DNA from: Candidatus Magasanikbacteria bacterium CG1_02_41_34
GTDB lineage: Bacteria; Patescibacteriota; Patescibacteriia; Magasanikbacterales; UBA922
Assembly (NCBI GenBank): GCA_001871445.1
Contig: MNVD01000020.1
Location: 1-43,829 of the forward strand
DNA: 43,829 nucleotides
Direction: 5' to 3'
The position numbers and the translations under genes are program-made. A model generated the notes under the pieces. It made no database searches and had not been told where the DNA came from. It saw nothing but the letters and a program-made list of their open reading frames with translations. Shown here one piece after another: positions 16,552 through 25,224 of this stretch (within the stretch, counting starts at the first letter, position 1; the number at the start of each line of letters is the position of its first letter).

Positions 16552-17598
16552 TTATCGATGTGTCCAACGTTCCCAAACGATTAATATTGGACTTGCCAAA
16601 AAGATAGAAGAATACGTACCAACGATGATTCCTGCAATCAACGCAAGTGCAAAATACTTGATAGTTTCTCCACCAAAGAAGAATAATGTACTCAATACCA
16701 AAAGCGTAGTAAATGACGTATTGAACGAACGCATCAACGTATCATTTACTCCTTTATTCACGACTTCCTCAAACTTTTGGTACCCCATTCGAATCAGATT
16801 TTCTCGAATACGGTCAAATACCACAATAGTATCATTGACAGAATATCCAAGAATGGTAAGCAATGCCACTATAAACGGAATATTCACTTCAACATTCAAA
16901 TAATACCCAAGGAGCACAAACATTCCAACAACAATCATAACATCATGAACCAAGGCAATAACAGCCGTTACGCCAAATTTCCATGATGATATTGGTTTTG
17001 ATACTCTTCGAAATGCGTATGCGATAAAGACAACAATCGCAATGACCACACTCAGACCGATCTGCAAAGCACGTTCCTTCAAATGTGCACTAACAGTTGG
17101 TCCAATAGTCTCAAGACGTTCTTCTATAACAGCCGGTGCATCTTGTGCTATAGACGTATCATTGAGCATGATAGTAGCTCCTTCTACGGTTTCGATCGCT
17201 ACCTTACCACCTTGTTCAGATCCACCATTGATCGTGACTTCTGGAAGAACTTCAGCAGGATGTTCAACAGGAAACGTATCACGCAATGTTGCAAGAATGT
17301 CTTGGTGTTCAACTTCGGAAATAAACTTGAGACGCAATATCATTCCATGATCTCCTGATGGCTGTACCTGTACCTCACCAAGATCAAGTGACGCTAACGC
17401 ATCGCTAACTTCGGTAATAGTTGGACGTTGTTCAGTAAATGTTACTTCGAGAAGTGATCCTCCAGTGAAATCAATACCCGCTTTCAATCCTATCGTAAAC
17501 AAGAGAACAACACTCGTCAAAAAAAGCGCACCTGAGATGAAAAATGGAATCTTTCTATACTTGATAATATTCATATGCAGGAAATTAAGCTTCTTCAT
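16552..17598 (-). CDS. secF: Protein translocase subunit SecF
   Basis: FTGGSLLEVTF; LTILGYSVNDTIVVFDRIREN. Confidence 0.95.
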   Translation of the reverse strand: MKKLNFLHMNIIKYRKIPFFISGALFLTSVVLLFTIGLKAGIDFTGGSLLEVTFTEQRPTITEVSDALASLDLGEVQVQPSGDHGMILRLKFISEVEHQDILATLRDTFPVEHPAEVLPEVTINGGSEQGGKVAIETVEGATIMLNDTSIAQDAPAVIEERLETIGPTVSAHLKERALQIGLSVVIAIVVFIAYAFRRVSKPISSWKFGVTAVIALVHDVMIVVGMFVLLGYYLNVEVNIPFIVALLTILGYSVNDTIVVFDRIRENLIRMGYQKFEEVVNKGVNDTLMRSFNTSFTTLLVLSTLFFFGGETIKYFALALIAGIIVGTYSSIFLASPILIVWERWTHR

Positions 17599-19630
17599 TT
17601 TTTATTGCTCCTAAAAAGAGCACATTGCCACGTTCTTTGAACCATGGCACTACAAAACGAAGCATGATACGAGTAACTGTGATTGCAGAGAATAAACTAA
17701 CCAAAATACCGAGTGACAATGTTATCGCAAATCCTTTTACAAAACTAGATCCAAAGAACATAAGGAATCCGCAGGTAATCAATGTAGAAATATTCCCATC
17801 ACGAATAGATGTCCATGCACGAAGGAATCCTTCTTCGACAGCCCCCTTCAAACTTTTTCCATCTCTGAGCTCTTCTTTCATACGCTCAAAGATGAGCACA
17901 TTTGCATCTACGGCCATACCAATAGAAAGGATAAATCCAGCAATACCAGCGAGGGTCAACGTAACACCAATGAGCTTCATGAGCGCAAGGGACACTGCGA
18001 TATACACCATCAAGGCAGCAATAGAAATAATACCTGGCAATCGGTAAAAGAACATCATGAACATCATGATAAAAATAATACCAGCAATGCCAGCTTTTAC
18101 ACTAGATGTAAAGGATGCTGCACCAAGCGATGCCCCAACAGTCTGCTGACTTACAAGGTCTACAGGCACTGGCAGAGCCCCTGCATTGAGACGTTGTGCG
18201 AGGATTCGTGCTTCAGTCAAATCAAATCCACCAGTGATAACAGCGCGTCCATCCGTAATAATTGTCTGAACAACAGGTGCACTAATAATACTGCCATCAA
18301 GAAAAATCGCGACTTGTTTGTTGATATTTCTTTCCGTAATATCGCGAAAGAGTGCCGTTCCTTCACTATCAAACAAAAGTGATACTTGAATTTGTCCAGT
18401 CTGTGAATCAGTGACTACTTCTGCTCTATCCAAATTTTTTCCAGAAAGCTGTGTTGGCATCCAAGGATCTTGGAACGGCAACACATCGGTCGCAGTCAAT
18501 TTTCGAATGTGCACAAGAGAAATTTCGTATTCTGTTGATGGGGTTTCAGATTCTTTGTAGATAATATGATATCCATATTCTGTTTCAACTGGACCAATAA
18601 TTTCACCCGCTTTTGCAGTATTGAGGGCTTCTTCAAAAGCTGGCACCATAGCACCAGGACCAAATGTTCCAAGACTACCACCTGTCACTTCTGCACCAGG
18701 CTCTGTCGAGTTTTCTTTTGCAAGGTCTGCAAAATTTCCTGCATTTGCTTCACCGTAAATGCGCTCTGCTTCAGCAAGTGCTTCTTGCTTTGTCAGGGTA
18801 GCAGAACAATCTTTTGCACCAAGATAACAAATAAGAATGTGACTTGCAGTGGTTTGCATATCACCACCTTTTGATCCGCCACGCTTTACAATCTCATATC
18901 CACCATCAGTCTCAACAACTTTTTTTGTGATATCTCCTTCTGTAGCTTTTTCAGACCAAGAAAAAATTTCAGGATAAATACTCTTTTCACTAACAAAACC
19001 AATATACCCGCCATTCACTTTACTTTTTTCATCTTCAGAGACATCTTTTGCTACATCCTCAAATGATTCACCACCAGAAATGCGTGCAAGCGTAGCACCA
19101 GCTCTCTTTGATGCATCAACATTGTAGGTATCAATTTGCTTTTGTTCTTCTTCTGTCAAATCTCGTGGTTGTACATTATTTTCTTCTCGAAATTCAAGAA
19201 TTGGTGTCTCACCAATCATCGCTATCGCTGCATTCACATCGGTGACGCCAGGAAGTTCAACGAGGACACGATACGTCTCCCCTACTTTTGATGTTTGTAC
19301 ATTTGGTTCACCAACACCAATACCATTAACGCGACGTTCTATAACGTCTCGTACGCCTTCTACCGCTTCTGGTCTATCTGCGGGATCGATTTCTTTGGTA
19401 TTTGCTTCGTAGATAAGATGCGCTCCACCTTGCAAATCAAGGCCAAGGGCAAAGGGTTCTTCTGGAAGCCGTGGGATTCCAAGGGCAACAGTATTATTCA
19501 CTTTATCAATTGCACGATTTGCATACATTGGCCCATCGTAGGCAAGCGCAATCAAAAGAAGCACAAAAATGCCAAAAATCCCCCATCGAATTTTTGCTCG
19601 TACTTGCTGTTTTGTGTGTTGTTTTGCCAT
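17585..19630 (-). CDS. secD: Protein translocase subunit SecD with parvulin-type PPIase insertion
   Basis: LGLDLQGGAHLIYE, ERRVNGIGVGEPNVQ, GMAVDANVLIFERMKEELR; inserted ASHILICY...FADLAKENSTEPGAEVTGGSLGTFGPGAMVPAFEEAL...GPVETEYGYHIIY. Confidence 0.95.
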   Translation of the reverse strand: MAKQHTKQQVRAKIRWGIFGIFVLLLIALAYDGPMYANRAIDKVNNTVALGIPRLPEEPFALGLDLQGGAHLIYEANTKEIDPADRPEAVEGVRDVIERRVNGIGVGEPNVQTSKVGETYRVLVELPGVTDVNAAIAMIGETPILEFREENNVQPRDLTEEEQKQIDTYNVDASKRAGATLARISGGESFEDVAKDVSEDEKSKVNGGYIGFVSEKSIYPEIFSWSEKATEGDITKKVVETDGGYEIVKRGGSKGGDMQTTASHILICYLGAKDCSATLTKQEALAEAERIYGEANAGNFADLAKENSTEPGAEVTGGSLGTFGPGAMVPAFEEALNTAKAGEIIGPVETEYGYHIIYKESETPSTEYEISLVHIRKLTATDVLPFQDPWMPTQLSGKNLDRAEVVTDSQTGQIQVSLLFDSEGTALFRDITERNINKQVAIFLDGSIISAPVVQTIITDGRAVITGGFDLTEARILAQRLNAGALPVPVDLVSQQTVGASLGAASFTSSVKAGIAGIIFIMMFMMFFYRLPGIISIAALMVYIAVSLALMKLIGVTLTLAGIAGFILSIGMAVDANVLIFERMKEELRDGKSLKGAVEEGFLRAWTSIRDGNISTLITCGFLMFFGSSFVKGFAITLSLGILVSLFSAITVTRIMLRFVVPWFKERGNVLFLGAIKNEEA

Positions 19631-19677
19631 AGTCAGATAATATTCGAAAGTGCCTAGTAAGTAGGCATGTGGAGCAT

Positions 19678-19706
19678 ATGATAGCCTAATTGACTACGTA
19701 CGTCAA
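19678..19706 (-). promoter_or_regulatory. Putative secD promoter
   Basis: Minus strand TTGACG-17 nt-TATCAT. Confidence 0.55.
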
Positions 19707-19738
19707 GGAAATTTGGTGGATGAAATGATATGATATTA

Positions 19739-19765
19739 TTGACAACATACACTGCTTCGTATAAC
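19739..19765 (+). promoter_or_regulatory. Putative promoter for 19798-20040
   Basis: TTGACA-15 nt-TATAAC. Confidence 0.5.
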
Positions 19766-19797
19766 GTAACTATAACTTGTCGCAAAGGAGAACCGGC

Positions 19798-20040
19798 GTG
19801 AACGAAGAGAACCCTTACCGCCCATTCGTGATCAAGGCGATGACGATCATCTCCGTTGCCTCGACCAAGAAATGGGCATGGCTGCTTGCCGTACCTATGG
19901 TACTGGTTGGGATGGTTGGCCTCAAGTGTCTGCCCCCCACCATCAAGGAGAGAGTCCTGTTTCCGAAGGAAAAGAGAAACGACTGGACCCGACAGTTCTG
20001 CCGCAACGTCAGCAACTACATCCACGTCGGGCGACCATGA
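19798..20040 (+). CDS. 80-aa single-TM protein, GC-rich orphan cassette (GTG start)
   Basis: SD AAAGGAG before GTG; MNEENPYRPFVIKAMTIISVASTKKWAWLLAVPMVLVGMVGLKCLPP... Confidence 0.7.
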   Translation: MNEENPYRPFVIKAMTIISVASTKKWAWLLAVPMVLVGMVGLKCLPPTIKERVLFPKEKRNDWTRQFCRNVSNYIHVGRP

Positions 20041-20046
20041 CAACAA

Positions 20047-20087
20047 CGCATAGCACCTCCCCAGTTGAACTGGGGAGGGGCTATGCG
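20047..20087 (+). terminator. GC-rich hairpin
   Basis: CGCATAGCACCTCCCCAG-TTGAA-CTGGGGAGGGGCTATGCG. Confidence 0.75.
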
Positions 20088-20094
20088 AAATAGA

Positions 20095-20161
20095 ATCACC
20101 CGCTTCATTATGTGTGCCTCATACGTGAGACATACGTCAAAGGAGATACGGGTGATTTTTT
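20095..20161 (+). terminator. Second hairpin with U tract, possible short RNA
   Basis: ATCACCCG ... CGGGTGATTTTTT enclosing about 46 nt. Confidence 0.45.
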
Positions 20162-20236
20162 GTTTATTGATTATTCTCTATCACGCTCCATGACACTTTC
20201 CAGATACGTTAATACTTCGATGGACAAACTTATTAC

Positions 20237-23044
20237 TTATTTACCGTGACACTTCTTATATTTTTTTCCACTACCGCACGTACACGGATCATTACGTCCT
20301 ACTTTTCCTCCTGTTTCATTACGTTCTTTCTTTTCAATATGTTCACCCTGTTCACTCATATCTTTTTTTGCTCCTTCGAGAGTCATCTTGTCAGACGACA
20401 TGATACTTGGTGCAAGGTCAAGACCAATATTCACTTTGAAAAATGAATAGACGACTTCTTTTTGAATGTTGGCGAGCATGTCATTAAAAAGGAAAAAGGT
20501 CTCTTTTTTGTATTCTACCAATGGATCTCGCTGTCCGTAGCCCTGCAATCCAATACCCTGTCGTACATGTGCGACAGATTCGAGATGTTCTACCCAGAGT
20601 GTATCAATAGCACGCAAGAGCAATGCTTTTTCCATTGTTCGTAGAACCTTGTGACTCCCTTCTGTTTCTCCAATAGTCTGTACTATTTTTTGTTCGAGAG
20701 CTATATATGTTTGTCGTGCTTTTTCAAGCAAAAATTCTACAATAGCATCACGCAGTTCAACATCTTCGAGTTTACCATTGCCATTTCCCTCTCCTAGCGT
20801 AAACATTGTTTCTTTTTCTTCTGGAGAAAATGGAAAAATCGTTCGCATGGTTTCATAAATCTCAGTGAGTTCCCATTCTTTTGTATCCTTTTCAAGATTT
20901 GTATGGTATGACACAACGTGTTCAATCTCAGCTTCTATCAGATCCACGATCATGTCTTTCAGTGACATGAAGTTTTCATCTTCATCAGGCTCTTCTTCGC
21001 TGTTGCTTATTTTTCTATGTGCATATTGAATTTCTCCCCCTGCCAATTCAAGAATCTTCTTTCGTCGTCCGTAAATGACTGATCGATGTCTGTTCAACAC
21101 ATCATCATATTGCAAGACATGTTTTCGTGTATCAAAGTGATGTCCTTCTACTTTCTTTTGAGCGCTCTCGAGCATCTTGGTAATCATCTTTTGCTCAATA
21201 GGCATATCTTCAGGAACTTTCAGTCGCTCCATGACATTTTTCATGCGGTCGCCAGCAAAAATACGCATAAGATCGTCTTCGGTAGAAACAAAAAATTGTG
21301 TCATACCAGGATCTCCCTGACGCGCAGAACGACCACGAAGCTGATTGTCGATACGTCGTGATTCATGTCGCTCGGTACCGAGAACAAAGAGTCCGCCAGC
21401 ATCGATGACTTTTTTTTCTTCATCGGTATCAATAGGATTGCCACCCAGCTTGATGTCGACACCACGACCAGCCATGTTTGTTGCCAGTGTCACTGCTCCT
21501 GGGCGTCCTGCTTGTGCAACTATTTCACCTTCACGTTCATGATTTTTTGCATTCAAAGCTTCGTGCTGAATACCATGCACAGAGAGGTACATACTGAGTT
21601 CTTCATTTTTTTCTACAGAAGCTGTTCCAATCAAAATAGGCTGTCCGGTTTCACGACATTCTTTGATCTTTTCAGCAATGGCTTTGTATTTCCCTTTATT
21701 ATTTTTGTAAATTCGATCAGGCAAATCGATACGTGCATCCGGTTTGTTTGTTGGGAGGACTATGACTTCGAGTTTGTAAATCTTAAACAATTCTTCTTCC
21801 TCTGTTTTTGCGGTACCGGTCATTCCAGACACCTTCTCATACATGCGGAACAAATTTTGAAACGTAATCGTTGCAAGTGTCTGACTTTCTCGCTGAATTT
21901 CCACGTTTTCTTTTGCTTCAATAGCTTGATGAAGTCCTTCTGAATATCGTCGACCTGGCATTTTTCTTCCAGTAAATTCGTCAATAATAATAATTTCACC
22001 ATTATCGACAATGTAATCTTTATCACGTTTAAAAAGCATTTCAGCTTTCAGCGCTTGCTCGATATGATGCACTGTCCGAACACCAGCTTCGACATAAATA
22101 TTTTCTACCCCAAGTATTTTTTCAAATTTTACGATTCCTTCTTCAGTCAATGTTGCACTACGCATTTTTTCGTCAACATTATAGTCAGTTTCTTCTGAAA
22201 GAGTTCTGACATGTGTTGCAAATTGATAATATTGATCTGCTGCTTTTTCTGCTGGCGCTGAAATGATAAGCGGTGTACGCGCTTCATCAATCAAAATAGA
22301 ATCAACTTCATCGATAATCGCATACGGCATTTCACGCCCCGGACGCATGACCATGTCATCCAACGACTGAACCATGTTGTCACGCAAGTAGTCAAATCCA
22401 AATTCATTATTTGTTCCATAGACAATGTCACAATGGTACGCTTCCTTTCTACTCGAAGGTCGGAGAAATGCTTCTTCAACGTGAAAACTTCCCGTCTCAT
22501 CACGTTCTTCATCGAGTAAAGCACCTTCCTCGGTACCCTTTACTGAGGCATCATATAGATAGGTAACACGCTGATTTTGAATAATTCCCAAACTCAAACC
22601 AAGAAAATCGTAAATCTGTCCCATCCAAACAGCATCACGTTTTGCCAAGTAATCATTGACAGTAACAACATGGACACCTCGTCCAGCGATCGCATTCAAA
22701 TAGACTGGCAATGTTGCTGTAAGCGTCTTTCCTTCACCAGTACGCATTTCTGCAATGTTGCCCTGATGCAAGACCATTCCACCGATGAGCTGCACATCAT
22801 AGTGACGCATGCCCATAAGACGCTTTCCAGCTTCACGAACAGTGGCAAACGCTTCTGGCAAGATATCATCCAGTGTTTCTCCTTTTTCAAAACGAGACTT
22901 AAATTCAGTCGTTTTTCCTTTCAACTCGTCATCGCTCAGTGCCTCAAAAGTAGCCTCAAGATCATTGATTTTCTCAACATTTGACTGCATCTTTGCAATC
23001 GCCTTTTTATTCGAATCTCCAAAAACTTTTGTATATATACTCAT
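20237..23044 (-). CDS. secA: Preprotein translocase ATPase SecA
   Basis: MRTGEGKTLTATLPVYLNA, DEVDSILIDEARTPLIIS, C-terminal GRNDPCTCGSGKKYKKCHGK. Confidence 0.97.
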   Translation of the reverse strand: MSIYTKVFGDSNKKAIAKMQSNVEKINDLEATFEALSDDELKGKTTEFKSRFEKGETLDDILPEAFATVREAGKRLMGMRHYDVQLIGGMVLHQGNIAEMRTGEGKTLTATLPVYLNAIAGRGVHVVTVNDYLAKRDAVWMGQIYDFLGLSLGIIQNQRVTYLYDASVKGTEEGALLDEERDETGSFHVEEAFLRPSSRKEAYHCDIVYGTNNEFGFDYLRDNMVQSLDDMVMRPGREMPYAIIDEVDSILIDEARTPLIISAPAEKAADQYYQFATHVRTLSEETDYNVDEKMRSATLTEEGIVKFEKILGVENIYVEAGVRTVHHIEQALKAEMLFKRDKDYIVDNGEIIIIDEFTGRKMPGRRYSEGLHQAIEAKENVEIQRESQTLATITFQNLFRMYEKVSGMTGTAKTEEEELFKIYKLEVIVLPTNKPDARIDLPDRIYKNNKGKYKAIAEKIKECRETGQPILIGTASVEKNEELSMYLSVHGIQHEALNAKNHEREGEIVAQAGRPGAVTLATNMAGRGVDIKLGGNPIDTDEEKKVIDAGGLFVLGTERHESRRIDNQLRGRSARQGDPGMTQFFVSTEDDLMRIFAGDRMKNVMERLKVPEDMPIEQKMITKMLESAQKKVEGHHFDTRKHVLQYDDVLNRHRSVIYGRRKKILELAGGEIQYAHRKISNSEEEPDEDENFMSLKDMIVDLIEAEIEHVVSYHTNLEKDTKEWELTEIYETMRTIFPFSPEEKETMFTLGEGNGNGKLEDVELRDAIVEFLLEKARQTYIALEQKIVQTIGETEGSHKVLRTMEKALLLRAIDTLWVEHLESVAHVRQGIGLQGYGQRDPLVEYKKETFFLFNDMLANIQKEVVYSFFKVNIGLDLAPSIMSSDKMTLEGAKKDMSEQGEHIEKKERNETGGKVGRNDPCTCGSGKKYKKCHGK

Positions 23045-23047
23045 ATT

Positions 23048-23121
23048 TTCAGCTTAGAAGCAGAATAAGCAATAAGCACATAAGCATTTTTGCTTACGAG
23101 CTTATGAGCTGAACTGCTGAA
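23048..23121. repeat. Inverted pair of ATAAGCA-type short tandem arrays in secA 5' UTR
   Basis: TTCAGCTTAGAAGCAGAATAAGCAATAAGCACATAAGCA / TGCTTACGAGCTTATGAGCTGAACTGCTGAA. Confidence 0.65.
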
Positions 23122-23133
23122 CGAAACGGGCGT

Positions 23134-23162
23134 AGTATAGCAGAAGAAAACGGATATGTCTA
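23134..23162 (-). promoter_or_regulatory. Putative secA promoter
   Basis: Minus strand TAGACA-17 nt-TATACT with TGC extension. Confidence 0.6.
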
Positions 23163-23164
23163 GG

Positions 23165-23193
23165 TTGACAAAAGATACAAAATATGAGAATAT
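23165..23193 (+). promoter_or_regulatory. Putative promoter for 23238-23450
   Basis: TTGACA-17 nt-GAATAT; -35 is 2 bp from the divergent secA -35. Confidence 0.55.
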
Positions 23194-23237
23194 GTTCCGC
23201 AACGACGGCCGAGAAGGCCAAAGGAGTAAGAGAACTC

Positions 23238-23450
23238 ATGACACTCAAGATCGACGGTGTCGAGCGATGTGAGCAATGCCTCTCTGAAATCCGGCTGAAC
23301 AGCCGTGGTCGGTGTTCCGGCTGTGGCCATAAGGAAGCCCACGCCAACAACTGCACCTGTGGTGCTTGCTCGAGCGAGCGCCGACAACGAGCCACGTTCA
23401 CAAGTGGGACAATCTCGCCCCACCACGACGGCAGGTACCTCGCTGGCTGA
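23238..23450 (+). CDS. 70-aa Cys-rich, zinc-ribbon-like protein, GC-rich orphan cassette
   Basis: CEQC...CSGC...CTCGAC; AAAGGAG upstream; the longer start at 23184 would fall inside the promoter. Confidence 0.65.
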   Translation: MTLKIDGVERCEQCLSEIRLNSRGRCSGCGHKEAHANNCTCGACSSERRQRATFTSGTISPHHDGRYLAG

Positions 23451-23546
23451 TCGATCACCGTTCCTCGCTTGAGGTCTCAAAGCGGGGAAGACCCTCGCGA
23501 GGACACGCCGACGAAAGGCCACATCCCCCGGCCAACCGTCGGTTCA

Positions 23547-23585
23547 GGGCACACAGAGAGAGCTCACCGCTCTCTCTGTGTGCCC
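23547..23585 (+). terminator. 17-bp perfect GC-rich hairpin
   Basis: GGGCACACAGAGAGAGC-TCACC-GCTCTCTCTGTGTGCCC. Confidence 0.75.
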
Positions 23586-23602
23586 CTCTTCATATATACA
23601 AC

Positions 23603-23637
23603 ACTCGCCCAGCAAATTGCTGAGCGAGTTTTTTTAT
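23603..23637. terminator. Intrinsic terminator
   Basis: CTCGCCCAGCAAATTGCTGAGCGAGTTTTTTT. Confidence 0.75.
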
Positions 23638-23650
23638 ATAACATTATTTC

Positions 23651-24001
23651 TTATTCTCCGTCGTATCCTTTTACATCTCTCAATTCTTCTCTATCAAGCT
23701 GATGCATTTTTCCTTTTACTTTTTCAATTTCAACTTTCATGTGATCTTTTACTTTATCAATTGCTTTATAGAGATCTTCTGCTTCTTTGGATATATACAA
23801 ACTCGGTCGACCTGGAATTTGCAACTTGAACTCTGCGTAATAAACGCTTCCCTTTTGATGGTGATGACTTTTCATCCCGACATCTATATCAGCAGATTCA
23901 ATCCCTTCAAAAAATGTTGTTAACGATTCTACTTTTTCTGTCACATACTCCTTGATTGCCTCCGTTGGTTCAATCCCCGTGAAATTGATGTTGATGTTCA
24001 T
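23651..24001 (-). CDS. hpf: Ribosome hibernation promoting factor (HPF/RaiA)
   Basis: MNININFTGIEPTEAIKEYVTEKVESL...YYAEFKLQIPG...DLYKAIDKVKDHMKVEIEKVK. Confidence 0.9.
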   Translation of the reverse strand: MNININFTGIEPTEAIKEYVTEKVESLTTFFEGIESADIDVGMKSHHHQKGSVYYAEFKLQIPGRPSLYISKEAEDLYKAIDKVKDHMKVEIEKVKGKMHQLDREELRDVKGYDGE

Positions 24002-24003
24002 AA

Positions 24004-24128
24004 TAGAAAGCTTAGGATGCTTAGAAAGCTTGGAAGGCTTAGAAAGCAACTATTTCAAAATAATATGTGGATTGATATAAACAGCATTCTAGGCTTTCCA
24101 AGCCTTCTCGGCCTTCTGAGCCTTAAAG
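24004..24128. repeat. Inverted pair of 9-bp tandem arrays
   Basis: Left GCTTAGGAT/GCTTAGAAA/GCTTGGAAG/GCTTAGAAA; right (opposite strand) AAGGCTCAG/AAGGCCGAG/AAGGCTTGG/AAAGCCTAG. Confidence 0.75.
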
Positions 24129-25124
24129 AATGGACACTTCCTCCTCCAGCTCAATCCCTAACTTAGTATACACTTCTTGCTTCACTTCATCAATCAATGA
24201 TAGGACATCATCTGCCGTAGCGCCGCCAGTATTGAGCATAAAATTTCCATGTTTGTCACTTATCTCTACCTTGCCTCTTTTTTTCCCTTTCAGCCCTGCC
24301 TGCTCAATCAGCCACCCCGCAGAAATTTTCCCTACTTCCAAAAAATTCTTCACTTTCTCATCATCTTTATCGAAGTGTTCAAGCAATGCAGTTCTATTCT
24401 TCTGAGCAAGTTGCTGTTGTCTGTTGTCTGTTGGCTGTTGGCTAATATCTACATTCTTAAATATACATCCACTCGACGCAAACCCCTTCGGCTGTGTACT
24501 ATTGCGATACTGCAGATGTTCGAGTGCTTTTTTCATGAGGTGCGCATCTGGCTCTGCCTTTTTCAATTGCAGATACGCTCGTAGTATCACGCCACCGTTG
24601 TTTTTGAATGCACTATCACGATACCCAAATTCGCATTCTTCATTTGTCACGGTGATGACTTCCCCATCTTTATATACGTCTACTTTCAATATATCTTTTT
24701 TCATGTCACCACCCATGGCACCGGCATTTCCCCTCACAGCGCCACCAATAGTCCCGGGTACACCAACACCCCACTCAAAGCCGGTAAGCCCCGCAGACAT
24801 CGATTTTTGGGCTACGACGACGGTTTGGCAGCCTGCTTCAGCCATAAACACATCACCATCTACCTCGGTATTTCTCGTTTTAATATCAATCACCACACCA
24901 ACATAGCCAGCATCACTCGCGAGCGTATTACTTCCGCCACCGTGAATGAAATATTCAATCCCTTTGCCATCGAGCAACTTCAAAAGTTCGACAAGCTTTT
25001 CAGTTTCCGTAACAGTCACAAAAAAAGACGCCGGTCCACCAATTTTGAATGTCGTATGTTTGGCAAGTGGTTCATTGAGTTTCACTTTGCCGTAGTCTTT
25101 GAATTTTTTATATAAATCTTGCAT
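24123..25124 (-). CDS. murB: UDP-N-acetylenolpyruvoylglucosamine reductase
   Basis: HTTFKIGGPASFFV, GGGSNTLASDAGYVG, GVPGTIGGAVRGNAGAMGG, GWLIEQAGLKGKKRG. Confidence 0.95.
   Translation of the reverse strand: MQDLYKKFKDYGKVKLNEPLAKHTTFKIGGPASFFVTVTETEKLVELLKLLDGKGIEYFIHGGGSNTLASDAGYVGVVIDIKTRNTEVDGDVFMAEAGCQTVVVAQKSMSAGLTGFEWGVGVPGTIGGAVRGNAGAMGGDMKKDILKVDVYKDGEVITVTNEECEFGYRDSAFKNNGGVILRAYLQLKKAEPDAHLMKKALEHLQYRNSTQPKGFASSGCIFKNVDISQQPTDNRQQQLAQKNRTALLEHFDKDDEKVKNFLEVGKISAGWLIEQAGLKGKKRGKVEISDKHGNFMLNTGGATADDVLSLIDEVKQEVYTKLGIELEEEVSIL
24414..24441. repeat. Heptanucleotide tandem repeat inside murB
   Basis: GCTGTTG TCTGTTG TCTGTTG GCTGTTG (then GCTAATA). Confidence 0.85.
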
Positions 25125-25135
25125 AGATATATATG

Positions 25136-25224
25136 GAACACAGATTTCCAGGATTACCATGATTCACCATGATTTTTATTGACAAGATCCTGGATTATCC
25201 TGGTAATCCAGGTAATCTGCGTTC
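25136..25224. repeat. Imperfect inverted repeat built from about 9-bp units, murB-metG spacer
   Basis: GAACACAGATTTCCAGGATTACCATGATTCACCATGATT ... AGATCCTGGATTATCCTGGTAATCCAGGTAATCTGCGTTC. Confidence 0.75.

Noticed and set aside
21365-21943. Plus-strand 192-aa ORF inside secA
   Set aside because: Antisense to SecA; Phe/Cys-rich composition is typical of a shadow frame.
23184-23237. Upstream ATG of the zinc-ribbon-like ORF (88-aa version)
   Set aside because: Lies within the inferred -35/-10 promoter region; the ATG at 23238 fits better.
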